Shown here: positions 17,752 to 25,391 of the stretch, piece by piece | Numbering within the stretch: the first letter of the stretch is position 1 | Layout: every line of letters starts with the position of its first letter | Assembly (NCBI RefSeq): GCF_900606115.1 | Contig: NZ_UWPJ01000012.1 | Coordinates: forward strand, 89,025 to 153,024 | Direction of reading: 5' to 3' | Origin: Pigmentiphaga humi | GTDB taxonomy: Bacteria; Pseudomonadota; Gammaproteobacteria; Burkholderiales; Burkholderiaceae_B | Length of the DNA: 64,000 nucleotides | Notes under the pieces: generated by a model | Told to the model about the DNA's origin: nothing | What the model saw: only the letters and a program-made list of their open reading frames with translations | The model's database searches: none | Made by a program: the position numbers and the translations under genes

Positions 17752-19428
17752 ATGAGCACCACCGTCAGCAGTACTGGGGCACCGGCGCCAGCGTCGCGCC
17801 CCATGACCAAAGAAGAGCGACGCGTGATCTTTGCCTCGTCGCTTGGTACGGTTTTCGAGTGGTACGACTTCTATCTGTACGGATCCCTCGCCGCCATCAT
17901 CGCGCGGCAGTTCTTCTCGGGGGTCAACGAGACCGCCGCCTTCATCTTCGCCCTGCTCGCCTTCGCCGCCGGTTTCGCCGTCCGGCCCTTCGGCGCCCTC
18001 GTGTTCGGCCGCCTGGGGGACATGGTCGGACGCAAGTACACCTTCCTCATCACCATCCTGATCATGGGCCTGTCCACGTTCATCGTGGGTATCCTGCCCT
18101 CGTACGCATCGATAGGCATGGCCGCTCCCGTCATCCTCATCATCCTGCGGCTGGCCCAGGGCCTGGCGCTGGGCGGCGAATACGGCGGCGCCGCCACCTA
18201 CGTGGCCGAGCATGCCCCGCACGGCAGGCGCGGCGCCTACACCAGCTGGATCCAGACGACCGCGACCCTGGGCCTGTTCCTGTCGCTGCTGGTGATCCTC
18301 GGCGTGCGCACCGCCACCGGCGAGGAAGCCTTCGCGGCATGGGCATGGCGCGTGCCGTTCCTGGTCTCCATCCTGCTGCTGGCGATCTCGGTGTGGATCC
18401 GGCTCAAGCTGAACGAGTCGCCCGCTTTCCAGCGCATGAAGGCCGAGGGCAAGGAATCCAAGGCGCCGCTGACCGAATCCTTCGGGCGCTGGAGCAACCT
18501 GAAGGTGGTGCTGCTGGCGCTGCTCGGCCTGACCGCCGGCCAGGCCGTGGTCTGGTATACGGGTCAGTTCTATTCGCTGTTCTTCCTGACCCAGACCCTC
18601 AAGGTCGATGCGTTCACGGCCAACATCCTGATCGCGCTGGCCCTGCTGATCGGCACGCCGTTCTTCGTGATCTTCGGCACGCTGTCCGACCGTATCGGCC
18701 GCAAACCCATCATCATGGCCGGATGCCTGATCGCCGCGCTGGCGTATTTCCCGCTGTTCAAGGCCATTACCCACTACGCCAACCCGGCCCTGGAAGCCGC
18801 CCAGGCCAACGCGCCGGTGGTGGTGGTGGCCGATCCCAAGAGCTGCTCGTTCCAGTTCAACCCGGTGGGCACCGCCAAGTTCGTCAGCTCATGCGACCAG
18901 GCCAAATCCTTCCTGGCGTCGAATTCGGTCAATTACAGCAACGAAACCGCTCCCGCCGGTTCCGTAGCCAAGATCAAGATCGGCGACACCACGGTGGATT
19001 CCTTCGAGGGCGCCGGCCTGTCGACGGCCGAAATGAAGACCCGCAGCGACGAACTCAAGGCCCGCCTGACCTCGGAGATCCGCAACCACGGCTACCCGGC
19101 CAAGGCCGACCCGGCGCAGATCAACCACGTCATGCTGGTCGTGCTGCTGACGCTGCTGGTGATTCTGGTAACCATGGTCTACGGTCCGATCGCGGCCATG
19201 CTGGTGGAGATGTTCCCGACGCGCATCCGCTATACCTCGATGAGCCTGCCTTATCACATAGGCAACGGCTGGTTCGGTGGCTTCCTGCCCACAACGGCCT
19301 TTGCTATCGTGGCAGCAACTGGTAACATTTATAACGGCTTGTGGTATCCGATCGCCATTGCGGTAATGAGCCTGGTGGTCGGCACGCTGTTCATCAAGGA
19401 GACCAAGGACAACCGGCTGGAAGACTGA
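17752..19428 (+). CDS. MFS transporter, metabolite:H+ symporter (ShiA/ProP-like)
   Basis: A 558-residue inner-membrane permease. It shows the MHS-family start (LGTVFEWYDFYLYG, 31-44), the loop motif GRLGDMVGRKY (86-96), RLAQGLALGGEYGGA (133-147) and a second GTLSDRIGRKP (309-319). The ATG at 17752 follows CGAGGAGAC; the frame is open further upstream without an RBS. Between about residues 342 and 455 it carries a hydrophilic insertion of roughly 110 residues with two cysteines (365 and 381), between two membrane segments and predicted periplasmic. Usual MHS members lack this and are about 430 residues long. Substrate is probably a carboxylate or betaine-like compound. Confidence 0.88.
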   Translation: MSTTVSSTGAPAPASRPMTKEERRVIFASSLGTVFEWYDFYLYGSLAAIIARQFFSGVNETAAFIFALLAFAAGFAVRPFGALVFGRLGDMVGRKYTFLITILIMGLSTFIVGILPSYASIGMAAPVILIILRLAQGLALGGEYGGAATYVAEHAPHGRRGAYTSWIQTTATLGLFLSLLVILGVRTATGEEAFAAWAWRVPFLVSILLLAISVWIRLKLNESPAFQRMKAEGKESKAPLTESFGRWSNLKVVLLALLGLTAGQAVVWYTGQFYSLFFLTQTLKVDAFTANILIALALLIGTPFFVIFGTLSDRIGRKPIIMAGCLIAALAYFPLFKAITHYANPALEAAQANAPVVVVADPKSCSFQFNPVGTAKFVSSCDQAKSFLASNSVNYSNETAPAGSVAKIKIGDTTVDSFEGAGLSTAEMKTRSDELKARLTSEIRNHGYPAKADPAQINHVMLVVLLTLLVILVTMVYGPIAAMLVEMFPTRIRYTSMSLPYHIGNGWFGGFLPTTAFAIVAATGNIYNGLWYPIAIAVMSLVVGTLFIKETKDNRLED

Positions 19429-19452
19429 TTCCCGGCCGTCCGTTCGCCAGCA

Positions 19453-19486
19453 CTGCTGCCTGCCTACAACAGTAGGCGGGCAGCAG
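19453..19486 (+). terminator. Terminator-like hairpin after the MFS gene
   Basis: A 15-bp stem with one G-T wobble (arms around GCTGCCTGCCTAC and GTAGGCGGGCAGC) and an AACA loop lies 24 bp after the MFS stop codon. The following T-run is weak (CCTTTCTCT), so termination may be partial. It separates the transporter from the next operon. Confidence 0.6.
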
Positions 19487-19583
19487 CGCCTAAAACCTTT
19501 CTCTCCGAGAGGGATTTCGCGTTAGCGTAACGCCGCATCCTCCGGGCCTCGCCGGCCTTTCCCGTCCATCGGAGAACCACGCC

Positions 19584-20336
19584 ATGCCGGCGACCGAGTC
19601 CACCGCTCCCTGGCGCATTTCCGGGGGAGAACCCAGCATCATCGCCGAATCTCTCGGCAAATCCTTTCTGACCGGTAATGTGCGCGAACGTATCCTGCGC
19701 AATTTGTCGGTTAGCATCATTCCAGGCGAGTTGACGCTGATTTCCGGCCCGTCGGGCTGCGGCAAAAGTACCCTGCTCGCCATCCTCAGCGGCATGCTGC
19801 GTCCCGACGAAGGCCGTGTCCGCGTACTCGGACAGGATCTGGGGCAACTGCGGCTCCAGGAACTCGAACGGTTCCGGCTCATGCATACGGGCTTCGTATT
19901 CCAAGGCTTCAATTTGTTTCCGGCGCTTACCGCGCAGGAACAGGTCATGTTGCCTTTACGCTACATCGGCATGCCTGCCCGGGAAGCCGACCAGCATGCC
20001 TGGTCCGCCCTGGAAGAAGTGGGCATGGCCGGCCGCGCCGGCATGCGCCCGGCCAGCCTGTCGGGCGGCGAGCAGCAGCGCGTGGCGATCGCCCGCGCGC
20101 TCGCCAAGCAGCCGGACCTGCTGTTCGCCGACGAGCCCACCAGCGCGCTGGACGCCGGCAACGGCATGAAAGTCATCGACATCCTGCATCGCATCGCACA
20201 CCGCCACGGCGCCACGGTGTTGTGCGTCAGCCACGATCCGCGCCTGATCGGCCATGCGGATCGCATTTTGACCATGGAAGACGGGAACATCCTCGACGAT
20301 CGCCGCGTGGACGTGCCCGTTGCCGTTTATTCATAG
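19584..20336 (+). CDS. ABC exporter ATPase (DevA/LolD/MacB type)
   Basis: A 250-residue stand-alone nucleotide-binding subunit: Walker A GPSGCGKST (55-63), signature LSGGEQQR (159-166), Walker B LLFADEPT (179-186), H-loop in CVSHD. Sequence and size fit the DevA/LolD group that works with FtsX-like permeases. It is followed by a membrane-fusion lipoprotein but no permease gene. The only permease of the right type in the window is at 38062-39186, about 18 kb away on the same strand, next to an outer-membrane factor. I infer that the four proteins form one exporter. First gene of a tight seven-gene operon ending at 24884. Confidence 0.88.
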   Translation: MPATESTAPWRISGGEPSIIAESLGKSFLTGNVRERILRNLSVSIIPGELTLISGPSGCGKSTLLAILSGMLRPDEGRVRVLGQDLGQLRLQELERFRLMHTGFVFQGFNLFPALTAQEQVMLPLRYIGMPAREADQHAWSALEEVGMAGRAGMRPASLSGGEQQRVAIARALAKQPDLLFADEPTSALDAGNGMKVIDILHRIAHRHGATVLCVSHDPRLIGHADRILTMEDGNILDDRRVDVPVAVYS

Positions 20337-20355
20337 ATAGGAGCGCCCGGACCTC

Positions 20356-21264
20356 GTGCTTTTCCGTGCCCACTTTTTCCGCCTCACGGCCTTCGCCATG
20401 CTTGCCGGCAGCACGCTGCTCGCGGGGTGTTCGCGGCCGGCCGACCCGCAGGCCGAGTCCGGCGCGGCCGACCAGCCGGCCTACGCCGCGGTGGCCCGCG
20501 GCCGGGTCGACGTCGAAGGCGGGCTGATCCGCGTCGGCGCGGCCGTGGACGGTACGATCGCGCAGGTGGCCGTACGCGATGGCGACAAGGTCCGCAAAGG
20601 CCAGCCGCTGATCGACCTGGACCCCGCCGCAGCCCGGCTCGCGGTCGATGCCGCCCAGGCCGAACTGCGCCAGTTGCAGGCCCAGGAACGGGTGCAGCGC
20701 GGCCGCATTGCCGGCCTGAAGCAGCAGGCCCAGCGCCTGGCCGAAGCTGCTGCCGGCGGCGCCGTGACCGGCCAGTCGGCCGACGACGCCCGGCATGCCG
20801 CGGTCCAGGCCGAGGCGGAAGCGGCCGCGGCCCTGGCCGCAGTCGAGGTCGCGCGCCAGAAGGTGCTCGCCGCGCAATGGACGCTCGAGCGCCAGCAGAT
20901 ACGCGCGCCCGCCGACGGCGAAATCGTCGGCCTGAAAGTACAACTGGGCAACACCGTCACCACGCAGACCGAACTGCTGCAATTGCTGCCGCGCCGGCCG
21001 CTGCTGGTGCGCGCCGACGTCAACGAAGCCTACGTGGCCGCGCTCAAGCCCGGCATGCAGGCCGAGATCGTTTCCGAGGCTTCGCCGGAAGCCCCCCCCA
21101 CCGCCGCCCGCCTCGAACGCATAGGCAGCGTCTACCAGGCCATGCCGCCCGGCGACGATCCGCAAGACCGGGTCAGCCGCCGTGGCGTCGAGTCCCTGCT
21201 GTCCATCGCCCATCCCGAGAAACTGCGCGTCGGCCAGCGCGTGCTCGTCCGCTTTCTTCCTTGA
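20356..21264 (+). CDS. Membrane-fusion lipoprotein (HlyD/DevB-like)
   Basis: A 302-residue periplasmic adaptor. The signal ends in the lipobox LLAGC with Cys25, so it is an inner-membrane-anchored lipoprotein. A biotinyl-lipoyl half-motif (GAAVDGTIAQVAVRDGDKV), an alpha-helical hairpin rich in Ala/Gln/Glu (about 95-175) and the second half motif (IRAPADGEIVGLKVQLGNTV) follow. Translation starts at a GTG at 20356. It lies 20 bp after the ATPase gene and should link an inner-membrane ABC exporter to an outer-membrane channel. Partner permease and outer-membrane factor are probably those at 36.5-39.2 kb. Confidence 0.88.
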   Translation: MLFRAHFFRLTAFAMLAGSTLLAGCSRPADPQAESGAADQPAYAAVARGRVDVEGGLIRVGAAVDGTIAQVAVRDGDKVRKGQPLIDLDPAAARLAVDAAQAELRQLQAQERVQRGRIAGLKQQAQRLAEAAAGGAVTGQSADDARHAAVQAEAEAAAALAAVEVARQKVLAAQWTLERQQIRAPADGEIVGLKVQLGNTVTTQTELLQLLPRRPLLVRADVNEAYVAALKPGMQAEIVSEASPEAPPTAARLERIGSVYQAMPPGDDPQDRVSRRGVESLLSIAHPEKLRVGQRVLVRFLP

Positions 21265-21274
21265 AGGCTTTTTT

Positions 21275-22030
21275 ATGTTGATCGACCTCCACTCCGCCAA
21301 AGGGCTCGCCGAATCCGAATGGATCGTGCTGTGCGACTTCGACGGCACCATTTCCACACGCGACGTCACCGACACCCTGTTGGACCGCTTCGGCAAGCCT
21401 GGCTGGCAAGCGCTCGAAGAGGCCTGGGAACGCGGCGAGATCGGCTCGCGCACCTGCATGGCCGAACAGATCGCGCTGATCGACGCCAGCAAGGAAGAAC
21501 TGGAAGAACTGGTCGACAGCATAGAAATCGATCCGGCGTTTCCGGATTTCGTCCGGCAGGCGCGCGCGCTGGGTGTGCCGGTGCACGTGGTCAGCGACGG
21601 CCTGGCCGCGGTCATCACCCGCGTCCTCGGACGCCATGGACTGGCCGATCTGCCGGTCGTGGCCAACCGCATCAAGCAGGTCGGTCCGCGCAGTTGGAAG
21701 CTGGACTTCCCGTACGCCGATGCCGCCTGCAGCAAGGCCAGCGGCACGTGCAAGTGCTCGTATGGCGCCGACGTGCGGCAATCGCGCTCGCGCATCCTCT
21801 ACGTCGGCGACGGCGCCTCCGACTTCTGCGTGGCCGGCACCGTCGATTTCGTGCTGGCCAAGCACCGGCTGATCGACTATTGCCGCGACCACGGCCTGGT
21901 CCACATTCCGATTGCCGGCTTCAGCGAGGCCCGCAATGCGCTCGAATTCATCCTGGGTGGCCAACTGCACGCGATCGCGCAGCCGCCGCGCGAGTTCGGC
22001 GTTCCTCCCGCTGCAGCAGGCAGGGCCTGA
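21275..22030 (+). CDS. HAD-superfamily phosphatase (MtnX/SerB-like)
   Basis: A 251-residue cytoplasmic HAD-IB phosphatase with motif I DFDGT (21-25, nucleophile Asp21), motif II VSDG, and motif III YVGDGASDFC. It resembles MtnX and phosphoserine-phosphatase-like enzymes that act on small phosphomonoesters. It begins 11 bp after the fusion-protein gene and continues the operon. The methionine-salvage genes that would support an MtnX role are absent, so it probably removes a phosphate from an intermediate of the locus product. Function within the locus is unknown. Confidence 0.75.
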   Translation: MLIDLHSAKGLAESEWIVLCDFDGTISTRDVTDTLLDRFGKPGWQALEEAWERGEIGSRTCMAEQIALIDASKEELEELVDSIEIDPAFPDFVRQARALGVPVHVVSDGLAAVITRVLGRHGLADLPVVANRIKQVGPRSWKLDFPYADAACSKASGTCKCSYGADVRQSRSRILYVGDGASDFCVAGTVDFVLAKHRLIDYCRDHGLVHIPIAGFSEARNALEFILGGQLHAIAQPPREFGVPPAAAGRA

Positions 22031-22059
22031 ACGCGCAGGACCTAGTTCGAACGGTTTTC

Positions 22060-22926
22060 ATGATTACATCTGCGGATTTCTACTTCGAAGGCGGCCGCTC
22101 GGGCGTGCTGCTCATACATGGATTGACCGGTACGCCGAACGAGATGCGTACCGTTGCCAAGGGCCTGCACCGCGCGGGCTACACCGTTTACGGGATGCAG
22201 CTCGCCGGGCATTGCGGGGACGTCGACGACCTCGTCCGGACCCGCTGGCAGGATTGGTACGCCAGTGTCGAGCAGGCCCTCGACAAGCTCGGCCGCGAAG
22301 TCGACCACTGCTTCGTGGCGGGCCTGTCCATGGGCGCGGTGCTGGCGCTCAAGGCCGCCGCCGACCACCCCGACAAAGTGGCCGGCGTAGGCGTCTATGG
22401 CGCGACCTTCCGCTACGACGGCTGGAACATCCCCTGGTATTGGCGCCTGTCGTTCCTGCTGCCCTGGTTCAAGCGCCTGAACATCTTCCAGGACAAGGTG
22501 TTCGACGAAGAGCCGCCCTACGGCCTCAAGGACGAGCGCCTGCGCGCCGCCGTCTCGTCCAGCATGCTCGGCGGCGACAGCGCCGACGCCGGGCTGCCGG
22601 GCAATCCCTTCCCTGCCCTGGCCGAGCTGATCCAGCTCTCGGCCGTCGTGCGCAAGCAGCTGCCCCAGGTGCGCTGCCCCTGCCTGGTGATGCATGCCGC
22701 CCATGACGACATGGCCAGCGTGGGCAACGCCGAACTGGTAGTGCAGCGCGTGCGCGGTCCCGCCAAGCTGGTGCTGCTGCACGACAGCTACCACATGATC
22801 ACGGTGGACCGGGAACGCCGCGAAGTCATCCGCGAGTCGGCCGAGTTCTTCGACGCCGTGGCGGCGCAGCGCAAGGCGCTCGCCACCCCCGGCTCGGCAG
22901 ACGCGACGCTGGCGATGGCGCGATGA
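22060..22926 (+). CDS. Alpha/beta hydrolase, carboxylesterase/monoacylglycerol-lipase type
   Basis: A 288-residue hydrolase with the oxyanion loop IHGLTGTPNEM near residue 20, nucleophile elbow GLSMGA, acid in HAAHDDMAS and catalytic histidine in SYHMITVD. A hydrophobic lid with several Trp, Tyr and Phe residues (NIPWYWRLSFLLPWF) precedes the acid. This pattern is that of Est30-like esterases and monoacylglycerol lipases, which favour short to medium acyl chains or thioesters. It overlaps the next gene by 4 bp (ATGA), so the two are coupled. Role in the operon is not known; an acyl-transfer or editing step is possible. Confidence 0.8.
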   Translation: MITSADFYFEGGRSGVLLIHGLTGTPNEMRTVAKGLHRAGYTVYGMQLAGHCGDVDDLVRTRWQDWYASVEQALDKLGREVDHCFVAGLSMGAVLALKAAADHPDKVAGVGVYGATFRYDGWNIPWYWRLSFLLPWFKRLNIFQDKVFDEEPPYGLKDERLRAAVSSSMLGGDSADAGLPGNPFPALAELIQLSAVVRKQLPQVRCPCLVMHAAHDDMASVGNAELVVQRVRGPAKLVLLHDSYHMITVDRERREVIRESAEFFDAVAAQRKALATPGSADATLAMAR

Positions 22927-23279
22927 CGCCGCTCGTCGCGCTGCTCTGGACGCTCAACGTCCTGGTGGACACCGGCGGCCAGCTCGCCTTCAAGGCTGCC
23001 GCCAGCCATCCCGCCGGCGGCAGCGGCCTGCAGTACTGGCGGCAACTGGCCGCGCGGCCCTGGATCTGGATAGGCATAGGCTGCTATATCCTGGAATTCG
23101 TAGTCTGGCTAGCGTTCCTGTCGCTGGTGCCGCTGTCCGAAGGCGTGCTGCTCGGCTCCATCAACATCGTCGCCATCATGATCGCCGGCCGTTTCCTGTT
23201 CAACGAACGCCTGACGCCGCTGCGCGTGGCCGGCATCGCCCTGATCGCCGCCGGCGTCGCCGTGGTGGGAATCCCCTGA
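22923..23279 (+). CDS. Small DMT/EamA-type membrane protein, first of a pair
   Basis: A 118-residue, four-helix membrane protein of the small multidrug resistance/ArnE-like type: helices around 4-24, 44-64, 66-90 and 97-117, with the family segment LVPLSEGVLLGSINIVAIMI. Such proteins work as pairs. The second member is encoded immediately downstream with a one-base overlap of stop and start. ArnE/ArnF pairs flip undecaprenyl-phosphate-linked aminoarabinose across the inner membrane. The next gene is a sugar-type aminotransferase, so flipping an amino-modified lipid-linked group is a reasonable guess. Confidence 0.8.
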   Translation: MTPLVALLWTLNVLVDTGGQLAFKAAASHPAGGSGLQYWRQLAARPWIWIGIGCYILEFVVWLAFLSLVPLSEGVLLGSINIVAIMIAGRFLFNERLTPLRVAGIALIAAGVAVVGIP

Positions 23280-23677
23280 TGGGCCGCTTCTACCTGATAG
23301 GCTTCGGCCTGCTGATGGCCTTCGATACGCTCGCGCAGGTCAGCTTCAAGCTTGCCGCCAACCACGCGATGCCGCTGGCCGCCGATCTCGACTGGCTGCT
23401 GCGGGTATTCGGCCAGCCCTGGATATATGGCGCCTTCGTCGGCTATGTAGGCGCCTTCTTCACCTGGATGGCCTTGCTCAAGCGCGCGCCGATCGGCCCG
23501 GCATTCGCCGCCTCGCACCTGGAAGTCGTAACCGTCATGCTGGCATCGGTATGGCTGTTCGACGAGCATATCGGCACCCACCAGACCGTGGGGGCCGTGC
23601 TGATCCTGGCCGGCATCGTCTGCCTGGCCTTCGGCGAGGCGCGCGAAGCCCCCGCCGACGCCGGCCATGGCGCCTGA
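23279..23677 (+). CDS. Small DMT/EamA-type membrane protein, second of a pair
   Basis: A 132-residue four-helix protein related to its neighbour: helices around 4-22, 45-66, 72-95 and 101-121, with the conserved APIGPAFAASHLEVVTVMLAS-like segment. It starts on the last base of the preceding stop codon and overlaps the aminotransferase gene by 11 bp. A heterodimer with the upstream protein, forming an SMR/ArnEF-like flippase or exporter, is likely. Substrate unknown. Confidence 0.8.
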   Translation: MGRFYLIGFGLLMAFDTLAQVSFKLAANHAMPLAADLDWLLRVFGQPWIYGAFVGYVGAFFTWMALLKRAPIGPAFAASHLEVVTVMLASVWLFDEHIGTHQTVGAVLILAGIVCLAFGEAREAPADAGHGA

Positions 23678-24884
23678 GCCCGGCGCCGTCGAGATCCCGC
23701 CCACCGCCGGGCTGCCGCTGCGTGCCGGCGACCTGCTGCCGGCAGGGCCGGCCGACCTGGAAACCTTCGTGGCGCGCTGGCTGGGCGTCGACGCGCTGCA
23801 GCTCGAATGCTCCGGCACCGCCAGCCTCGTCGTCGCCCTGACGGCGCTGGCCGGCGCCAGCGCCCGCAAAACCGTGGTGCTGCCGGCTTATACCTGCCCA
23901 CTGGTGGCGCTGGCCGTGCACCGCTGCGGGCTGCGCATCCGCCTGTGCGACCTCGCGCCGGGGCACTTCGACTTCGACCGGGATGCGCTGGCCGCCGCCT
24001 GCGGTGCCGACACGCTCGCCATCGTCGTCACTCACCTGGCCGGCCGCGTGGCCGACCTCGACACGGCGCTGGACTGCGCCGCCTCCTGCGGCGCGGCGGT
24101 GATCGAAGATGCGGCGCAGTCGCTGGGCGCGCGCCGCCATGGCCGCAGCGTGGGCCTGGAGGGCGATGCCGGATTCTTCAGCCTCGCGGCAGGCAAGGGC
24201 TTGAGCATTTTCGAAGGCGGCTTGCTGCTGGCGCGCGACCCGGCGATGCGAGCGGCGCTGCAGACCGGCAGTGCGCGCCTGGTGCCCGCCGACTGGCGCT
24301 GGGAGCTGCGGCGCAGCGTGGAGCTGCTGGGCTATGCGGCGCTGTACGGCCCGCGCGGGATGCGCCTGGCCTACGGCAATCCGCAGCGCGCGGCGCTGCG
24401 GGCGGGCGACCCGGTGCGCGCGGCCGGCGACGATTTCTCGCTGGCCATTCCCTTGCATCGCGTCGGACCCTGGCGGCGCGGCGTCGGCGCCCGCGCGGCG
24501 CGCCGCCTGCCCGCCTTCGCCGAAGCGGCCACCCGGCGCGCGCTGCAGCGCCTGCCGCGGCTCCAGTCCCTGCCCGGCGTCCAGGTGCTGCACGACCGGC
24601 GCCCCGATGAACAGGGCGTATGGCCCTTCTTCATGCTGGTGCTGCCCGACGCCGCGCGCCGCGACCGCGTGCTGGCGCAGCTATGGGGCGCCGGCCTGGG
24701 CGTGGGGCCGCTGTTCGTCCATACGCTGCCGGACTACGACTACCTGCGCGCCATCGTGCCCGCGGCCGACGTGCCCCGGGCCCGCGATTTCGCCGCCCGC
24801 TCGCTCTCCATCAGCAATAGCCATTGGCTGGACGACGGCCGCTTCGACGCGCTGACGGCGCGCCTGGCCAAGCTCTTGTCCTGA
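23667..24884 (+). CDS. DegT/DnrJ/EryC1/StrS-family PLP aminotransferase
   Basis: A 405-residue fold-type I PLP enzyme. LECSGTASLVVAL gives the phosphate-binding loop, PAYTCPLVALAV the substrate side, VIEDAAQSLGA the Asp that contacts the pyridine nitrogen, and FFSLAAGKGLSIFEGG the Schiff-base lysine. Family members aminate keto-sugars or related ketones. The C-terminal half is more divergent and Arg-rich than in ArnB or PseC, so the substrate may not be a nucleotide sugar. It is last in the operon that starts with the exporter ATPase and ends 22 bp from the convergent DUF1854 gene. Confidence 0.82.
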   Translation: MAPEPGAVEIPPTAGLPLRAGDLLPAGPADLETFVARWLGVDALQLECSGTASLVVALTALAGASARKTVVLPAYTCPLVALAVHRCGLRIRLCDLAPGHFDFDRDALAAACGADTLAIVVTHLAGRVADLDTALDCAASCGAAVIEDAAQSLGARRHGRSVGLEGDAGFFSLAAGKGLSIFEGGLLLARDPAMRAALQTGSARLVPADWRWELRRSVELLGYAALYGPRGMRLAYGNPQRAALRAGDPVRAAGDDFSLAIPLHRVGPWRRGVGARAARRLPAFAEAATRRALQRLPRLQSLPGVQVLHDRRPDEQGVWPFFMLVLPDAARRDRVLAQLWGAGLGVGPLFVHTLPDYDYLRAIVPAADVPRARDFAARSLSISNSHWLDDGRFDALTARLAKLLS

Positions 24885-24905
24885 CGGGCCCGGAGGGACC
24901 CGGCC

Positions 24906-25391
24906 TTACAGGAACCGGTCCAGCATGCGCCGGCTCGCCCGGTCGAGCTTGTCCAGGTCGCGGATCAGGAAATGGATGCCGTGGCCGTCCGAGATCAGCA
25001 GCTTGGACTGCGAGATGCGGCGGATGTCCTGCTCGCTCTTGAGCGCCAGCCGGGCCTCGCCGCGGCTGGTCTCGACGGTCCAGGCAGTAGGCGTCACGTA
25101 ACTGTCCACCGACACGATGCGCAAGATCTCCGGCATGAACTCGCGGCGCGCCAGTTCGTCCCTGACCAGGTCGCGCGCCTGCGGCGGCAGCTCGTCGAGC
25201 CGGGAAATCCACGCCACTTCATGGCCGGTAGGGCCGACCAGCGAAATATCCTCGGATTCGGTATCGATGGGGAAAGCGCGCACCGGCACGACCTCTTCGG
25301 CGGGGCCGCCGTCGGCGGGCGTATGGATCAGCCGGCCGAAGGCGTTGCGGCTCAGCATGAAGGGAAAGCCGTTGCTGGCCGGGATGCTCAT
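24906..25391 (-). CDS. DUF1854 protein, cyanophycin-associated
   Basis: A 161-residue soluble protein I recognise as DUF1854, a family repeatedly found next to cyanophycin genes. Visible features are a beta-rich body (IDTESEDISLVGPTGHEVAW), then VSVDSYVTPTAWTVETSRG and a C-terminal helical RDLDKLDRASRRMLDRFL. No catalytic motif or membrane segment is seen. Its ATG overlaps the stop of the upstream ABC exporter gene (ATGA), so the two are coupled and the protein probably works with that transporter, possibly as a regulatory or coupling subunit. Biochemical function is unknown. Confidence 0.8.
   Translation of the reverse strand: MSIPASNGFPFMLSRNAFGRLIHTPADGGPAEEVVPVRAFPIDTESEDISLVGPTGHEVAWISRLDELPPQARDLVRDELARREFMPEILRIVSVDSYVTPTAWTVETSRGEARLALKSEQDIRRISQSKLLISDGHGIHFLIRDLDKLDRASRRMLDRFL

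Noticed and set aside
20227..21795. A 522-residue open frame on the minus strand across the fusion-protein and phosphatase genes.
   Set aside because: It is a shadow frame over two well-supported plus-strand genes.
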